Shown here one piece after another: positions 18,546 to 28,595 of a stretch of 64,000 nt of DNA. The notes below the pieces were generated by a model, which saw only the letters and a program-made list of their open reading frames with translations, made no database searches and was not told the origin of the DNA. This DNA is from Caballeronia glebae (GTDB lineage Bacteria > Pseudomonadota > Gammaproteobacteria > Burkholderiales > Burkholderiaceae). The position numbers and the translations under genes were made by a program. The stretch covers positions 248,001 to 312,000 of the forward strand of contig NZ_FCOJ02000001.1 of NCBI RefSeq assembly GCF_001545035.1, read 5' to 3'. Position 1 is the first letter of the stretch, and each line of letters begins with the position of its first letter.

Positions 18546-19505
18546 ATGGATACCCTACAGAACATGCGGGTCTTCACCCGCGTGATCGAAGCCGGCAGCT
18601 TCACGGCTGCCGCACAGTCGATGAACTCGACCACCGGCGCGATGTCGCGCGCCGTCTCCGAACTCGAAGCTCATTTGCGCACGCGCCTGATGAACCGCTC
18701 GACGCGGCGTCTCGCGCTCACGTCGGCGGGCGAGCGCTACCTCAAGCGCGTGCGGCAGATTCTCGCCGACATCGACGGCGCCGAAGAAGAAGCGAGCTGC
18801 GCGCATGAACATCCCACGGGCACGTTGCGCATGTTCAGCTTCGCGAGCGTCGGGCAGCACTACATCCTGCCGGCCATCGCCCGATATCGCGCGCTTTATC
18901 CCGATGTGAAAGTCGAACTCACGCTATCGCAGCGCATGCCCGATCTCTTCGAAGGCAGCAGCGACGTGGCCGTGGTTTCGGCGAGCGCCTTGTCGGATTC
19001 GGAAGTGATCTCGCACAAGCTGGGCGAGACCTTCAGCATTCTGTGCGCATCGCCGGAATACATACGCTCGCGCGGCGCGCCCGACTTGCCCGCCGATCTC
19101 GCGCAGCACGATTGCCTCACCTTGCAGACGCCCGCGTTTCCCGCGCGCGAATGGACGCTCGAAGGGCCCGTCGGCCGCGAGACTTTGCAGATCAGCTCAA
19201 CGGTGCAGGTGAATATCGCGGAATCGCTCGCCGTCGCGATTCGCGAAGGCATGGGCATCGGCGTGTTGCCGCTCTATGCGGCTATCGAAGGCCTGCGCAA
19301 CGGCTCGCTCGTGCGCGTGCTGCCGGAGCACACGTTACAGCGCACGAATCTCTATGCGCTTTATGCGTCGCGCAAGTTCGTCGATGCGAAGACGCGCACG
19401 TGGGTCGAGTTTCTGCGCGCGCACTTGCCCGACGTGATCGCGCGCGACGAAGCGTTGCTCGCGGATGTGGGACGAACGCCTCCGAAGGCCCTGCGCGCCG
19501 CGTGA
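18546..19505 (+). CDS. LysR-family transcriptional regulator (next to FUSC exporter)
   Basis: The ATG at 18546 gives a 319-residue regulator. The N-terminal winged helix-turn-helix reads MDTLQNMRVFTRVIEAGSFT, with recognition-helix region STTGAMSRAVSELEAHLRTR. The effector-binding domain starts near residue 90 with TGTLRMFSFASVGQHYILPA. The longer frame from 18411 would run through the operator region and lacks family similarity, so it is rejected. By position it probably controls the FUSC gene in response to an aromatic acid or related compound, and autoregulates. Confidence 0.9.
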   Translation: MDTLQNMRVFTRVIEAGSFTAAAQSMNSTTGAMSRAVSELEAHLRTRLMNRSTRRLALTSAGERYLKRVRQILADIDGAEEEASCAHEHPTGTLRMFSFASVGQHYILPAIARYRALYPDVKVELTLSQRMPDLFEGSSDVAVVSASALSDSEVISHKLGETFSILCASPEYIRSRGAPDLPADLAQHDCLTLQTPAFPAREWTLEGPVGRETLQISSTVQVNIAESLAVAIREGMGIGVLPLYAAIEGLRNGSLVRVLPEHTLQRTNLYALYASRKFVDAKTRTWVEFLRAHLPDVIARDEALLADVGRTPPKALRAA

Positions 19506-19506
19506 A

Positions 19507-20190
19507 TCACGTATCGCTCCACATACGCAGCAGGTTGTGATAGCAGCCGACGAGCGTGCGCTTGGCGGCTTCGTCGCCGTTGGTCGCGTTCAGGCGCTGA
19601 ATGGAGTTGTCGAGATCGAAGAGCAGCGCGCGTTGCGCATCGTCGCGCACGAGGCTTTGCGCCCAGAAGAAGCTCGACACGCGCGCGCCGCGCGTGACGG
19701 GCCGCACCTGATGCAGGCTCGTCGCGGGATAGACGATCGCATGTCCGGCGGGCAGCTTCACTTCCTGCACGCCATAGGTATCTTCGATGACGAGCTCGCC
19801 GCCGTCGTACTCGTCGGGCGGCGTGAGAAAGAGCGTGACCGACACATCGGTGCGCACGCGCGCGCCATGACCGGGCACGATGCGGATCGCGCCATCGACA
19901 TGACTGCCGAAATGCATGCCGCCTTCATAACGATTGAAGAGCGGCGGATAAACGCGATTGGGCAACACCGCGCTGATGAAAAGCGGGTGACGTTGGAGCA
20001 CGCCGACGAGCGTATCGCCCAGTTCGAGCGCGATCGGCGAGCCTTCGGCGATCTGCATGTTGCGCTTGACCGGCGCGCCCTGATAGCCCGCGGTCGCGCG
20101 GCCATCGACCCAGGCGTCGCTCGCTTCGAGACGCGCGCGCATCGCGGCGGCGTCTTCGGGGGAGAGCACGTTCGGTATCGAGAGGATCAT
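19507..20190 (-). CDS. piuC: PKHD-type Fe(II)/2-oxoglutarate hydroxylase PiuC
   Basis: The ATG at 20190 gives a 227-residue protein matching the PiuC/YbiX family. The iron-binding facial triad is visible as HVD (H97, D99) and H160, with R170 in the position that binds 2-oxoglutarate. It also has [11 protein letters not shown] and [20 protein letters not shown]. The gene follows the TonB-dependent siderophore receptor by 58 bases on the same strand, as in many iron-uptake loci, so it is probably iron-regulated with it. The substrate of the hydroxylase is not known; a siderophore-related role is inferred. The convergent LysR gene ends one base away. Confidence 0.9.
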   Translation of the reverse strand: MILSIPNVLSPEDAAAMRARLEASDAWVDGRATAGYQGAPVKRNMQIAEGSPIALELGDTLVGVLQRHPLFISAVLPNRVYPPLFNRYEGGMHFGSHVDGAIRIVPGHGARVRTDVSVTLFLTPPDEYDGGELVIEDTYGVQEVKLPAGHAIVYPATSLHQVRPVTRGARVSSFFWAQSLVRDDAQRALLFDLDNSIQRLNATNGDEAAKRTLVGCYHNLLRMWSDT

Positions 20191-20248
20191 TGTTATTGCC
20201 TTCGCGAACGCGCGCCGTGTATTGCACGGCGCGCGCATTCGCATTACA

Positions 20249-22486
20249 TCAACGGAAGCGGTAATTCAACGTCGCGATGAACGTGCGGCCGAGACCCGGC
20301 ACCGCGCGTCCGCCGTCCGACGGAATCAGGGCGTCGTAGTACTTCTTGTCGAACATGTTCTGCACGTTGAACTGGATATCGTAGCGCTTCTGATGATACG
20401 CGGCCATCACGTCCCAGCGCACATAGCCGCCCACTTCGACCAGATTGTTATTCGCCGCATAGCGCGACGACACATACGAAGGTCCGCCGCCGATCTGCCA
20501 CGTGGGCGTGAAGTCGTAGGTCGTCCACAGCGTGAACATGTTATGCGGCAGGTTGGCGGGCGTGTTGCCTTGCGTGCCGTCGAATGCCTTCAGAATCGTG
20601 CCGTCCATGTAGGTGTAGCCGCCGAACATCTGCCACTGCTTCGTGATGTGGCCCGCCACGCCCAGTTGGTAGCCGCGCACGCGGATGTTGCCATCGAGGG
20701 AATAGCTGCCATCCGAGGCCAGCGTCCGCGCATTGGTCTTCTCGATGTTGAACAGCGATTGCGTAACCGACAAGCCGCCGTTCAGCAGATCCCACTTCGA
20801 GCCGATTTCATAGGACTTGTTGTGCTCGGGCGGCAGATTTTGCTGGCCGTTGGTGAGCGTGAGCGCTTCGAGCGACGGGTCGAACGACGTGCCGTACGAG
20901 ACGTAGTACGACTGCCAGTCCGCCGGCTGCCATACGACGCCGGTGCGCACGCTCGTGAAGTAGTTCGTCTGCGTCGCGTAACCCGGCGCGTTGATCGAGT
21001 TGTTGATCGCCGCCTCATAGCGGTCCCAGCGCACGCCGCCGATCCACTTCCAGTGCTCGCCGATCGAGATCGTGTCGTTCAGGTAGAGGCCGACGCCGTT
21101 CGCGCTCGATTCCGCGAGATTGGTCGCCACTTCGCGATAGTTCGACGGACGCGGCACGTAAGCCGGATCGACCAGCGGCACGATCGCGAGCGTGTTCGAC
21201 GGCAAGCCCGGCGTCGTCGCGGTGAAGCTCTGGTTGCTATACGTTTCGTGGCTCAGATCGACGCCCGCGAGCATGTCGTGCTTCAGGAAGCCGGTGGCGA
21301 ACTTGCCCTGAATGTCGGTCGTGTTGTAGACCGAGTGATCGTTGATGTTGCGGTCCTTGCCCTGCAGACGCACGAAGAGCGACGAGAGCGGCAGCGTCGT
21401 GTAATTGCCGTTCGAGAGCGCGGGCGACGAGCCGAGCGGTCCGGTCAGCACGGCCGCCGCGTTGGTCGCGCGCGCCTCGGTGCTGTAATGGCTGAACTGC
21501 GTCTGGTTGCGCAGCGTGAACATGTCGTCGAAGCGATGCTCCACGCGCGCGTTCACCGTCTGCACGTCCTGGATCGTGCGGTCGTCGGTGAAGCCGTAGA
21601 AGGTCTTCGTGTCGACGGGCGCGGGGTGGCCGTTCAGCGGCGGAATGCCGTAGTCGGGCTGATCGCGGTTGTGCTGGATCAGCGCCGACAACGTCACCTG
21701 CGTCGGCGTGCCGATGCCGAACTTCACTTCGGGCGCGATGCCGTAGTCCTTGTTGATCATCTCGTCGCGCGTCGAGCCGAGCGACTGGCCGAACGCGTTG
21801 ATGCGAAACGCCGAGGTATCCGTCATCGGCTGATCGATGTCGACTGTCGTGCGATAACGGTCGTGCGTGCCGGCCTGCAGCGAGACATCGGCGCGCGGCT
21901 TGAGGGTCGGCTGCTTGCTGACCTGATTGATGACGCCGCCGGTCGAGCCGCGCCCGAAGTACAGCGACGACGGACCGTACAACACGTCGATCGATTCGAG
22001 ATTGAACGTGTCGCGATAGTACTGGCCGCGATCGCGGAAGCCGTCGAGATAGATGTCCGTGCGCGCCGAGAAACCGCGCAGGTTGATGTTGTTGCCGATC
22101 TGACCGCCTTCGGCCGCGCCGAGCGTGACGCCGGGGACGTTGCGCAGCGCATCGGAGAATGAGCTTACCGCCTGCGATTGCAACACCGCCTTCGGCACCA
22201 CGACGACGGCCTGCGGAATGTCTCGCAGCGCGGTCGGCACCTTCGCGCCGACGCTCGACATGTCCGGCTGGAAGTCGGGCGTGTCGGCCTGGCCCGTCAC
22301 CTTGACCGCGGGCAGAGCGGCGGTTTCGGGTGAGGCGGCGGAAGGTGCATCCTGCGGTGCCGATTGTGCGGACTGCGGCGCGGACTGTGGCGCGGTTTTC
22401 GGTGCGGTTTGGGCGTAAAGCGGCGCGGCCATGGGCGCGACGGCAATAGTCACCAATGCCGCGGCAAGCGGCGTCTTTCTCAACAT
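20249..22486 (-). CDS. TonB-dependent catecholate-type siderophore receptor
   Basis: A 745-residue outer-membrane protein. It has a signal peptide (residues 1-25, [20 protein letters not shown]), a Pro/Gln/Ala-rich linker, a plug domain with [37 protein letters not shown] and [20 protein letters not shown], then a long beta-barrel. It ends in ATLNYRFR, with phenylalanine in the penultimate position. The organisation resembles Fiu-type receptors for catecholate siderophores. A Fur-like box lies about 190 bases upstream. It is followed by piuC. The ligand is inferred from family resemblance only. Confidence 0.92.
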   Translation of the reverse strand: MLRKTPLAAALVTIAVAPMAAPLYAQTAPKTAPQSAPQSAQSAPQDAPSAASPETAALPAVKVTGQADTPDFQPDMSSVGAKVPTALRDIPQAVVVVPKAVLQSQAVSSFSDALRNVPGVTLGAAEGGQIGNNINLRGFSARTDIYLDGFRDRGQYYRDTFNLESIDVLYGPSSLYFGRGSTGGVINQVSKQPTLKPRADVSLQAGTHDRYRTTVDIDQPMTDTSAFRINAFGQSLGSTRDEMINKDYGIAPEVKFGIGTPTQVTLSALIQHNRDQPDYGIPPLNGHPAPVDTKTFYGFTDDRTIQDVQTVNARVEHRFDDMFTLRNQTQFSHYSTEARATNAAAVLTGPLGSSPALSNGNYTTLPLSSLFVRLQGKDRNINDHSVYNTTDIQGKFATGFLKHDMLAGVDLSHETYSNQSFTATTPGLPSNTLAIVPLVDPAYVPRPSNYREVATNLAESSANGVGLYLNDTISIGEHWKWIGGVRWDRYEAAINNSINAPGYATQTNYFTSVRTGVVWQPADWQSYYVSYGTSFDPSLEALTLTNGQQNLPPEHNKSYEIGSKWDLLNGGLSVTQSLFNIEKTNARTLASDGSYSLDGNIRVRGYQLGVAGHITKQWQMFGGYTYMDGTILKAFDGTQGNTPANLPHNMFTLWTTYDFTPTWQIGGGPSYVSSRYAANNNLVEVGGYVRWDVMAAYHQKRYDIQFNVQNMFDKKYYDALIPSDGGRAVPGLGRTFIATLNYRFR

Positions 22487-22950
22487 GTCGTTTCCCCGAT
22501 ACTTGTTAGTGAAATCCGGATCGGCAGCGAAGCGGGTTTTCGTCTGCCGAAGTTGATCGAATGATCAAAGCGGAGCGGGCGACGTCGTCGAGAAGAAATC
22601 CGGCGGCGGCGCCCTGAAAGCGCCCGTTGTGCGCGACGGGCTTCATTGAGGCAGCCGATCGTCGCTTTTAAGTGAAATGCGAATCAGTATCATTACACGT
22701 CTTAGAAACATTTGGAAATTTCCTAGTTCTCAGGCGGGTCTTTTTTCCGGATTTGTGACGTCGGCGCAACGTATGTTTTGTAAGCTGGGCGGTGCGTCTA
22801 TCTTGACGAGATCGACGCCACGTCTGCAAGACAAGGCTCTGCGGCGCGTGATCGCGCGGCGGAAGCGCCGAGGAGGGAATCAAAACAGATTGCAGACTAA
22901 AGTGCCGGATCGGTCTTTTTACCGGCCAGTCTGCTGAAAAGAGCGAGCGT
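22487..22950. other. Promoter region of the siderophore receptor
   Basis: 464 bases without a convincing gene. It contains the Fur-like box at 22676-22694. On the minus strand, TTTCCA and TAATGA spaced 17 bases apart just overlap that box and could be its promoter; this is a weak inference. The rest shows no structure I recognise. Confidence 0.45.
22676..22694 (-). promoter_or_regulatory. Fur-like box
   Basis: The minus-strand sequence AATGATACTGATTCGCATT is an imperfect 19-bp palindrome that matches a typical Fur-box form (AATGATAATGATTCTCATT) at 17 of 19 positions by eye. It precedes the siderophore receptor and piuC genes, which are usual Fur targets. Confidence 0.65.
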
Positions 22951-23904
22951 TCAAAACCCCGCGACGCCCGATGTGACGAGCGCATAAGGGCCGCGTGTCA
23001 ATTGCTGTCTGAGAAACTCAATGCACACGCGGATCTTCGCTGAATGCGACGAACGCGCTGACGTCACCGCCCACACATCCGCGCGCTGCCGATACGCCGG
23101 CAAGACAGGCACGAGACCGCCGTTCTGCAGGCTGCCGGCGGCGTCCCAGATCGAGCACATCACGATGCCGAAGCCGTCCTCGGCCCATTGCCGCACGATG
23201 TCGCTGTGGTTCGAGGCGATCGGTCCGGTTACTTTCACGCTCTCCTCGCCGTTCGGCCCGGCGAGCCGCCAGACGCCGAAACGCTGATCGCGTCCGCGAA
23301 ACAGCAGGCAATCGTGATGCGCAAGCTCGGCAAGCGTCTTTGGCGTGCCGCGCCGTTCGAGATACGCGGGAGCCGCGGCAAGCACACGAAAACTTTCGAC
23401 GATCTTGTGCGCGATCAGATGCGGCTCCAGCACTTCGCCGACGCGAATGTCGATATCGAAGTTCTCGCCGACGAGATCGACGCGCCGGTCGAGCAGTTCG
23501 AGCCAGATCTCAAGCCCGGGATGGCGACGCCGCAGCAAGGTGAGCGTGGGCGAGACGTGCTCGCGTCCGAGCCGCAGACTCGTGCCGATACGCAGCAGGC
23601 CGCGCGGATCGTCGAGGCCAGCGAAGGCATCGGCCATGCCCTGCACGTCGTCGAGAATCTTTTGCGCCCATTGGAAGGCTGCTTCGCCGTCGCTCGTGAT
23701 CGAGACGCGGCGCGTCGTGCGCGTGAAGAGCCTGACGCCGAGACTCGTCTCCAGCATCGCGATGCGCTTGCTGACGTGCGCCGGCGAGATGCCAGTTTCG
23801 GTGGCGGCGGCGATGAAGCTCGAACGCCGCGCGACGATGCAGAACAACTGCAAATCGCGCAGGAATTGGTCGTTGTTCGCGACGAGCGCGCTTTGCGTTT
23901 TCAT
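22951..23904 (-). CDS. LysR-family transcriptional regulator
   Basis: A 317-residue regulator with an N-terminal winged helix-turn-helix (FLRDLQLFCIVARRSSFIAA, then ISPAHVSKRIAMLETSLGVR) and an effector domain beginning RGLLRIGTSLRLGREHVSPT. Late features such as DDRACE-type acid-response motifs are absent; the protein is closest in style to the DmlR subgroup. It lies between the siderophore receptor and bcsC on the same strand, with no obvious target gene next to it. The upstream gap to bcsC is 80 bases. Confidence 0.88.
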   Translation of the reverse strand: MKTQSALVANNDQFLRDLQLFCIVARRSSFIAAATETGISPAHVSKRIAMLETSLGVRLFTRTTRRVSITSDGEAAFQWAQKILDDVQGMADAFAGLDDPRGLLRIGTSLRLGREHVSPTLTLLRRRHPGLEIWLELLDRRVDLVGENFDIDIRVGEVLEPHLIAHKIVESFRVLAAAPAYLERRGTPKTLAELAHHDCLLFRGRDQRFGVWRLAGPNGEESVKVTGPIASNHSDIVRQWAEDGFGIVMCSIWDAAGSLQNGGLVPVLPAYRQRADVWAVTSARSSHSAKIRVCIEFLRQQLTRGPYALVTSGVAGF

Positions 23905-23984
23905 TCGAACGATCTTGCTGGTGCGCCCCGCTTGGCGGCAGTGGCCTCAAGCCTAGCCGCAAGCGGCGCACGCGCGCAAGAGCG

Positions 23985-26900
23985 TCAGTTCGACAGCGAC
24001 AGATACGGCGAGCTGAACGCTTGCGGCGGGAAGATCGGCTGCGTGCTGCCCTGACGTGTGAAGCTGTAGCGCACATACACGGCGGCCAGCCACTCGCGAT
24101 ACTGATACGCGTTGCCGAACGATGCCGTCGCGCCGAACGCGAGTTGCGGTGCGAGCTGGTATTCGCCCGTCGCGCTGAGCGAGTACGACACGCCGGTCTT
24201 GCTCTGGCCGGGATAGACCGCGCCCGCATCCGGCGTCGCGCCGGAGCCTGCGGCTCTCGCCTGATAGGTGGCGTTCGTCGGGAAATAGTCCGACGCGTCC
24301 TGCCGATAATGCTGCACGCCGATCGAGCCCTTCAGGTCGTAAGTGAAGAGACCCGTGCGGCCCATGTATTCGACCGGGAAGTTCAGGATCACGTACTGCT
24401 GCGGGCTGAAGTAGCCGCCTTGTCCGTAGGTGAAGTACGACAGATTCTTGTCGTAGTGCATCAGCGTGGTGTTCGCGCCGACGGTCAGCGTCTGGTCCGC
24501 ATCCTTGAGAAGACGCGTGTAGATTCCGCCGCCGCCCTTCACGGCGTTGTTGGTCGCGACCTGGTTGCCGTCGAGGAACTGATACGCCGCGTTCACGTAG
24601 ACGCCGCTCGTGCCGTCGTCCCAGCCGAGGTCGGCGCGCGCACCCGTCGATGTCACGCCGCCCCATTCGAGGTTCGCGCCCTGATCGCGCGCGCCGGCGT
24701 AGGAGAGCAGGCTGTCGGTCACGGCGCGGCGGGCGACGGCGAGCGAGTACGACACCTTGTCGGTGATCGCGTTCTGATACTGCAGACCGCCGACGACATT
24801 GGTCTCGCGAAAGCCGAGCGGCGTCGTGCCGACATCGCCCTTGAGGTTGCGGTTCTCGTAGCCGAGCGAGAGGCCGACGCCCGTCGCCGTCTGCGAGCCG
24901 TAGTTGTTGGTCGGCGGCGTGGCGGTCGCGCCGAGGCCGGAGCCGAAGCGCGCGAGCGTGTTCGCCTGGCTGCTCGCGGTGCCGGCATCGAGCGTGACGG
25001 GCGTCGCGCGCACGATCACGTGGCCATTGCCCGCCTTGATGCGGCCTTCGATGGGCGCTTCGATATCGGTCAGGTTCGACAGGCCGTCCTCGCCGTCGCG
25101 GCTGCGGAAGATGAGCCCGCCCGAAACCGTGCTCGCCTGCTCGCGATTGATCTGCGCGAGTTCTTCCGCGACGCCCGCCGTCTGCGAATTCGCGACGGGC
25201 GCGGGGACGCCGCCCGCGCTCATCGTCGCGGCCGCGGCGGCGCGTTGCGCGGGTTGCGCCTGCGACGGGTAGTAGGGCTGCGCGTACCCCGCCGGCGGCT
25301 GCGGAATGTACTGCTGCTGGGCGTATTGCGGCGGCGCGTACTGTTGCGGCTGCGGGTAATACGGTTGCGGCTGGCCGTAGGGCGCCTGGGCGTATTGCTG
25401 CTGCGGAGGCTGCGGCTGCTGCGGCGGCGCGCCGTAGGCGTAGGGATCGGCGGGACGCGTCGGCGTGCTCTTGCGCGTCGGCGTCTGCTTTTTCTTCGCG
25501 CTGGCGGGCGGCGGCGTGTACGCGTTCGATTGCGCATCGCGCGCGCCGGGCGACATCGGCCAGGGCGACGAATACGGGTCTTGCGCGGCGTAGGGCGCCT
25601 GCTGCGGATAACCCTGCTGCGGATAAGCCTGCTGCGGATAACCCTGCTGCGGATAACCCTGCTGCGGATAACCCTGCGGTTGTTGCTGATACTGCTGCTG
25701 CGGATAAGCCTGCTGCGGATAAGGCTGATACCCCGCATCCTGTCCCGGATACGGCTGCAACGGCGCGCCCGATTGCCCCGAGCCGTACATGTCGGGTCCG
25801 TAGCCGCCGCTCGAAACCGGGCGCGGCGCGGCATTGGGCATCGTCGCCGGAGCGGAGGAAGGCGCGACGTAAGGCGTCGTGTAGGGCGCGGGCTGGGGAG
25901 GCGGCAGATAGTTCGGCACGGGCTGCGAATAGCTTTGAGGAAGGGCCTGACGATAAGACGCGCCCGATGCGAGCGCCGGGTTCGACGCCGTATCGACGGC
26001 CGTCTTGCCTTCGAACGGATTGGTGCCGGGCAGCGGATTCGAACCGATGCGGCTCATCGCCGTTTCCCAGCCGGGCGGCACATTGCCGCGACCCTGAGCG
26101 GACGCCACCGGCGCGGGCGTGTTGGCCGCGACGAGCGAGCGTTGCAGGAACTGCGCGGCGAGATCGAGCTTGCCTTGTGCACGATACATCCGGCCGATCG
26201 CGGCGAGCACGCCGGGATCGTTCGGCGCGGCTTCATACGCCTGATTCGCGTAGCTTTCGGCCAGCCTGAAATCGCGCACGCCGCTCGCGGCCGACATCGC
26301 GGCCGTCTGCAGACCGATATCGTCGGGACGGCGCGACAGCGCGTTCTGATAACACCTGAGCGCGTTGCGGTCATCGCCCGCCGACGTGTACATGCGCCCG
26401 AGCGCCGCTTGCAGATCGGCGTTGTCGGGCATCGCGGCGAGCCACGGCGCGATCACGTCGTAGGCGGCGGCGAGATCGCCTTGTCTGCGCACGACATCCG
26501 CGCGCGCCACGACGATGCCCACGTTCAGATTGTTGAAGTCCGCGCGCTGCTGCGTGGTGAGCGGCATCGATTGCAGGCGGCGCATCACCGAGCCGAGTTC
26601 GGCTTCCTGCTGCGTCGCCGAGAGAATGCCCGCGTACTGCAGCAGCAGACCGGCGTCGTTCGGCGCACTGGCGATCGCGCCGCGCACGAGCGACAACGCC
26701 CGCGCGGGATCGCCCGCCTTCACATACGCCGATGCCACCGCGCCCATCAGTTCCGCGTTGCCCGCCGCGACGGGTTCCGCGCGGCGCAGGATCGTGAACG
26801 CCTGCTGGCGCTGACCCGCGGCGGCGGCGCGCGTCGCGAGTTCGGCTTGCTGCCGCACCCACAGACGATGCTGCAGCGCGGTCATCGCGGACGTGCGCTG

Positions 26901-28595
26901 CGCGGACGGAATGCGCTCGAGTTGCGCGAGACCCGCCGACCAGTCCTGCGTCTCGGCCGAGAGCAGCGCGCTCGCGTAGAGCGCGTCGGTCATGTCGGGA
27001 TGCGTGGCGAGCAGGCCGTCCATCATGCTGCGCGCGTTGCCGACCGCGCCCTGACGCACGTAGATGCGCGCGAGGTCGAGCCGCAGCCACGGATCGTCGG
27101 GATTATTGAGCAGCGCATCTTCGAAGAGACTGCGCGCCGCGCCCAGATCGCCGCGCGCCTCGGCTGCGCGCGCCTGTGCCGCCTGCGCCTCGCCGCGCAG
27201 CTTGTTGATGCCGCCTGCCTTCGCCTGCTGTTCAGTGTTCAGCCGATTGGCGAATTCGAGCGCTTCGTCGCCGCGGCCTTGCGCGGCCAGCGCGCCGACG
27301 AGACCGCGAATCGCATCGGGATTGTCGGCCTGACGGCGCAACGCCATGCGATACGCGGCTTCCGCGCCGCGCGCGTCGCCGTTCGCGAGCAGCATCTCGC
27401 CGAGCAGCACCTGCGCGGTGACATCGGACGGATCGATGGCGATCGCGCGCTCGAACAGCGCCTTCGCCTGCGCAATCTGGCCGTTGCTGCGCGCGCCGAT
27501 CGCATCGCTCGTATAGGTCCAGTAGGTCGCGCTCGTGAGCGCGTCCTTCCAGCGCGCCGGATTGCCGCCCCGCGACGCGCGTTCGAGATACGTGCGGGCT
27601 TCCGCGAAACGCTCCTGCTTCAATGCCGCGACGCCCATGCCGCCGAGCGCGTCGGCATCGTTCGGATTGCTCGCGAGCACCGACGAAAACCGCGCGCGCG
27701 CGGTCACGAGATCGCCGCGATCGAGCGCGGTGAAACCTTCCGCGACGGTGCGCCCGCGCGCATCGACGGCGGCGTCGGTTTGCGCGCGCTCGCGGGCCGA
27801 CTTGTCCTGCTGCACCATCGAATCGAAGCGCGCTTTCACGGCGGCGTCGTCCGGCGAGACTTGCAGATACGCCTGATAAAGCGGCGCATCGGAGGCGCGC
27901 GCGCCGAGCCACAAAAGCGCCTGCCGCCAGCTCTTTTTCGCATCCGCGCCGACCGAACTGTCGCCCGAAAGCCGCGCGAGCCGGGCGATGCCGTCGCGCC
28001 GCGTCGTATCGCGATACGTCAGATGCTGCGCGTAGGCGAGTTGATAGCGCGGCTCGTCGGGATTGTCGCGCGCCAGTTGTTCGAGGCCGCGCCGCGCTTC
28101 GTCCCAGCCTTGCGGCGTGGCGGCGAGCGCCTGGTAATACTCAAGCTGAAGTCCGGGCGTCGCGGGCTTGCCTTCGATCGCGCGCTTGTATTCCTGCGCC
28201 GCCGACGCGCTTTGTCCGCTTTGCGCGAGACGTCGCGCGTCGTTCACGGTCTGATCGCGCGAACTGGTTTCGCCGAGACGCCGGCCCAGTTCGTCGATGT
28301 TCGGATAGTTCGGCGCAACCTGACGCAACTGCGCGAGATACTGCTGCGCGCCGCTGCCGTCCTTGCGATCGGCGAGCACCATGCCCATGCCGAAGAGCGC
28401 GTCGGGCTGCTTCGGATTGATGCGCAGCACTTTCTGCCACGCCTGCTCCGCGAGATCGCCGCGCTTGTGCGCCTGCCAGTACTTGCCCTGATCGATGAGC
28501 ACGTTGAGCGGATCGGCGGCGGTCTGCGCGAACGCCATGACGGGCGCGGCGCAGAGCAGCGCCGCGAGCACGCGTTTTCTGGTCTGGATCAGCAT
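23985..28595 (-). CDS. bcsC: Cellulose synthase subunit BcsC (TPR scaffold and outer-membrane porin)
   Basis: A 1536-residue protein with a signal peptide (residues 1-24), a long superhelix of tetratricopeptide repeats (about 30-830), and a C-terminal beta-barrel of the BCSC family (about 1150-1536). It guides the nascent glucan through the periplasm and out of the outer membrane. E. coli BcsC is about 1157 residues; the extra length here is a Pro/Gln/Tyr-rich, low-complexity region (about 830-1130) between scaffold and barrel, with tandem YPQQG-type units. The start codon overlaps the end of bcsZ by 7 bases, so translation is coupled. The last gene of the operon. Confidence 0.95.
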   Translation of the reverse strand: MLIQTRKRVLAALLCAAPVMAFAQTAADPLNVLIDQGKYWQAHKRGDLAEQAWQKVLRINPKQPDALFGMGMVLADRKDGSGAQQYLAQLRQVAPNYPNIDELGRRLGETSSRDQTVNDARRLAQSGQSASAAQEYKRAIEGKPATPGLQLEYYQALAATPQGWDEARRGLEQLARDNPDEPRYQLAYAQHLTYRDTTRRDGIARLARLSGDSSVGADAKKSWRQALLWLGARASDAPLYQAYLQVSPDDAAVKARFDSMVQQDKSARERAQTDAAVDARGRTVAEGFTALDRGDLVTARARFSSVLASNPNDADALGGMGVAALKQERFAEARTYLERASRGGNPARWKDALTSATYWTYTSDAIGARSNGQIAQAKALFERAIAIDPSDVTAQVLLGEMLLANGDARGAEAAYRMALRRQADNPDAIRGLVGALAAQGRGDEALEFANRLNTEQQAKAGGINKLRGEAQAAQARAAEARGDLGAARSLFEDALLNNPDDPWLRLDLARIYVRQGAVGNARSMMDGLLATHPDMTDALYASALLSAETQDWSAGLAQLERIPSAQRTSAMTALQHRLWVRQQAELATRAAAAGQRQQAFTILRRAEPVAAGNAELMGAVASAYVKAGDPARALSLVRGAIASAPNDAGLLLQYAGILSATQQEAELGSVMRRLQSMPLTTQQRADFNNLNVGIVVARADVVRRQGDLAAAYDVIAPWLAAMPDNADLQAALGRMYTSAGDDRNALRCYQNALSRRPDDIGLQTAAMSAASGVRDFRLAESYANQAYEAAPNDPGVLAAIGRMYRAQGKLDLAAQFLQRSLVAANTPAPVASAQGRGNVPPGWETAMSRIGSNPLPGTNPFEGKTAVDTASNPALASGASYRQALPQSYSQPVPNYLPPPQPAPYTTPYVAPSSAPATMPNAAPRPVSSGGYGPDMYGSGQSGAPLQPYPGQDAGYQPYPQQAYPQQQYQQQPQGYPQQGYPQQGYPQQAYPQQGYPQQAPYAAQDPYSSPWPMSPGARDAQSNAYTPPPASAKKKQTPTRKSTPTRPADPYAYGAPPQQPQPPQQQYAQAPYGQPQPYYPQPQQYAPPQYAQQQYIPQPPAGYAQPYYPSQAQPAQRAAAAATMSAGGVPAPVANSQTAGVAEELAQINREQASTVSGGLIFRSRDGEDGLSNLTDIEAPIEGRIKAGNGHVIVRATPVTLDAGTASSQANTLARFGSGLGATATPPTNNYGSQTATGVGLSLGYENRNLKGDVGTTPLGFRETNVVGGLQYQNAITDKVSYSLAVARRAVTDSLLSYAGARDQGANLEWGGVTSTGARADLGWDDGTSGVYVNAAYQFLDGNQVATNNAVKGGGGIYTRLLKDADQTLTVGANTTLMHYDKNLSYFTYGQGGYFSPQQYVILNFPVEYMGRTGLFTYDLKGSIGVQHYRQDASDYFPTNATYQARAAGSGATPDAGAVYPGQSKTGVSYSLSATGEYQLAPQLAFGATASFGNAYQYREWLAAVYVRYSFTRQGSTQPIFPPQAFSSPYLSLSN
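25598..25672. repeat. 15-bp tandem repeat in bcsC (five units)
   Basis: Five consecutive 15-bp units CCTGCTGCGGATAAC (one ending G instead of C) start at 25598, 25613, 25628, 25643 and 25658. On the coding strand they encode repeated Tyr-Pro-Gln-Gln-Gly/Ala. Further degenerate copies continue to about 25725. Whole-codon units allow length change without frameshift. Confidence 0.9.

Noticed and set aside
20222..22162. A 646-codon plus-strand frame opposite the siderophore receptor
   Set aside because: It is a shadow of high GC third-position bias; no domain is recognisable.
25598..25725. Repeated 15-bp units that could be mistaken for a CRISPR array
   Set aside because: The units are contiguous, without spacers, lie in frame within bcsC and encode YPQQG-type repeats.
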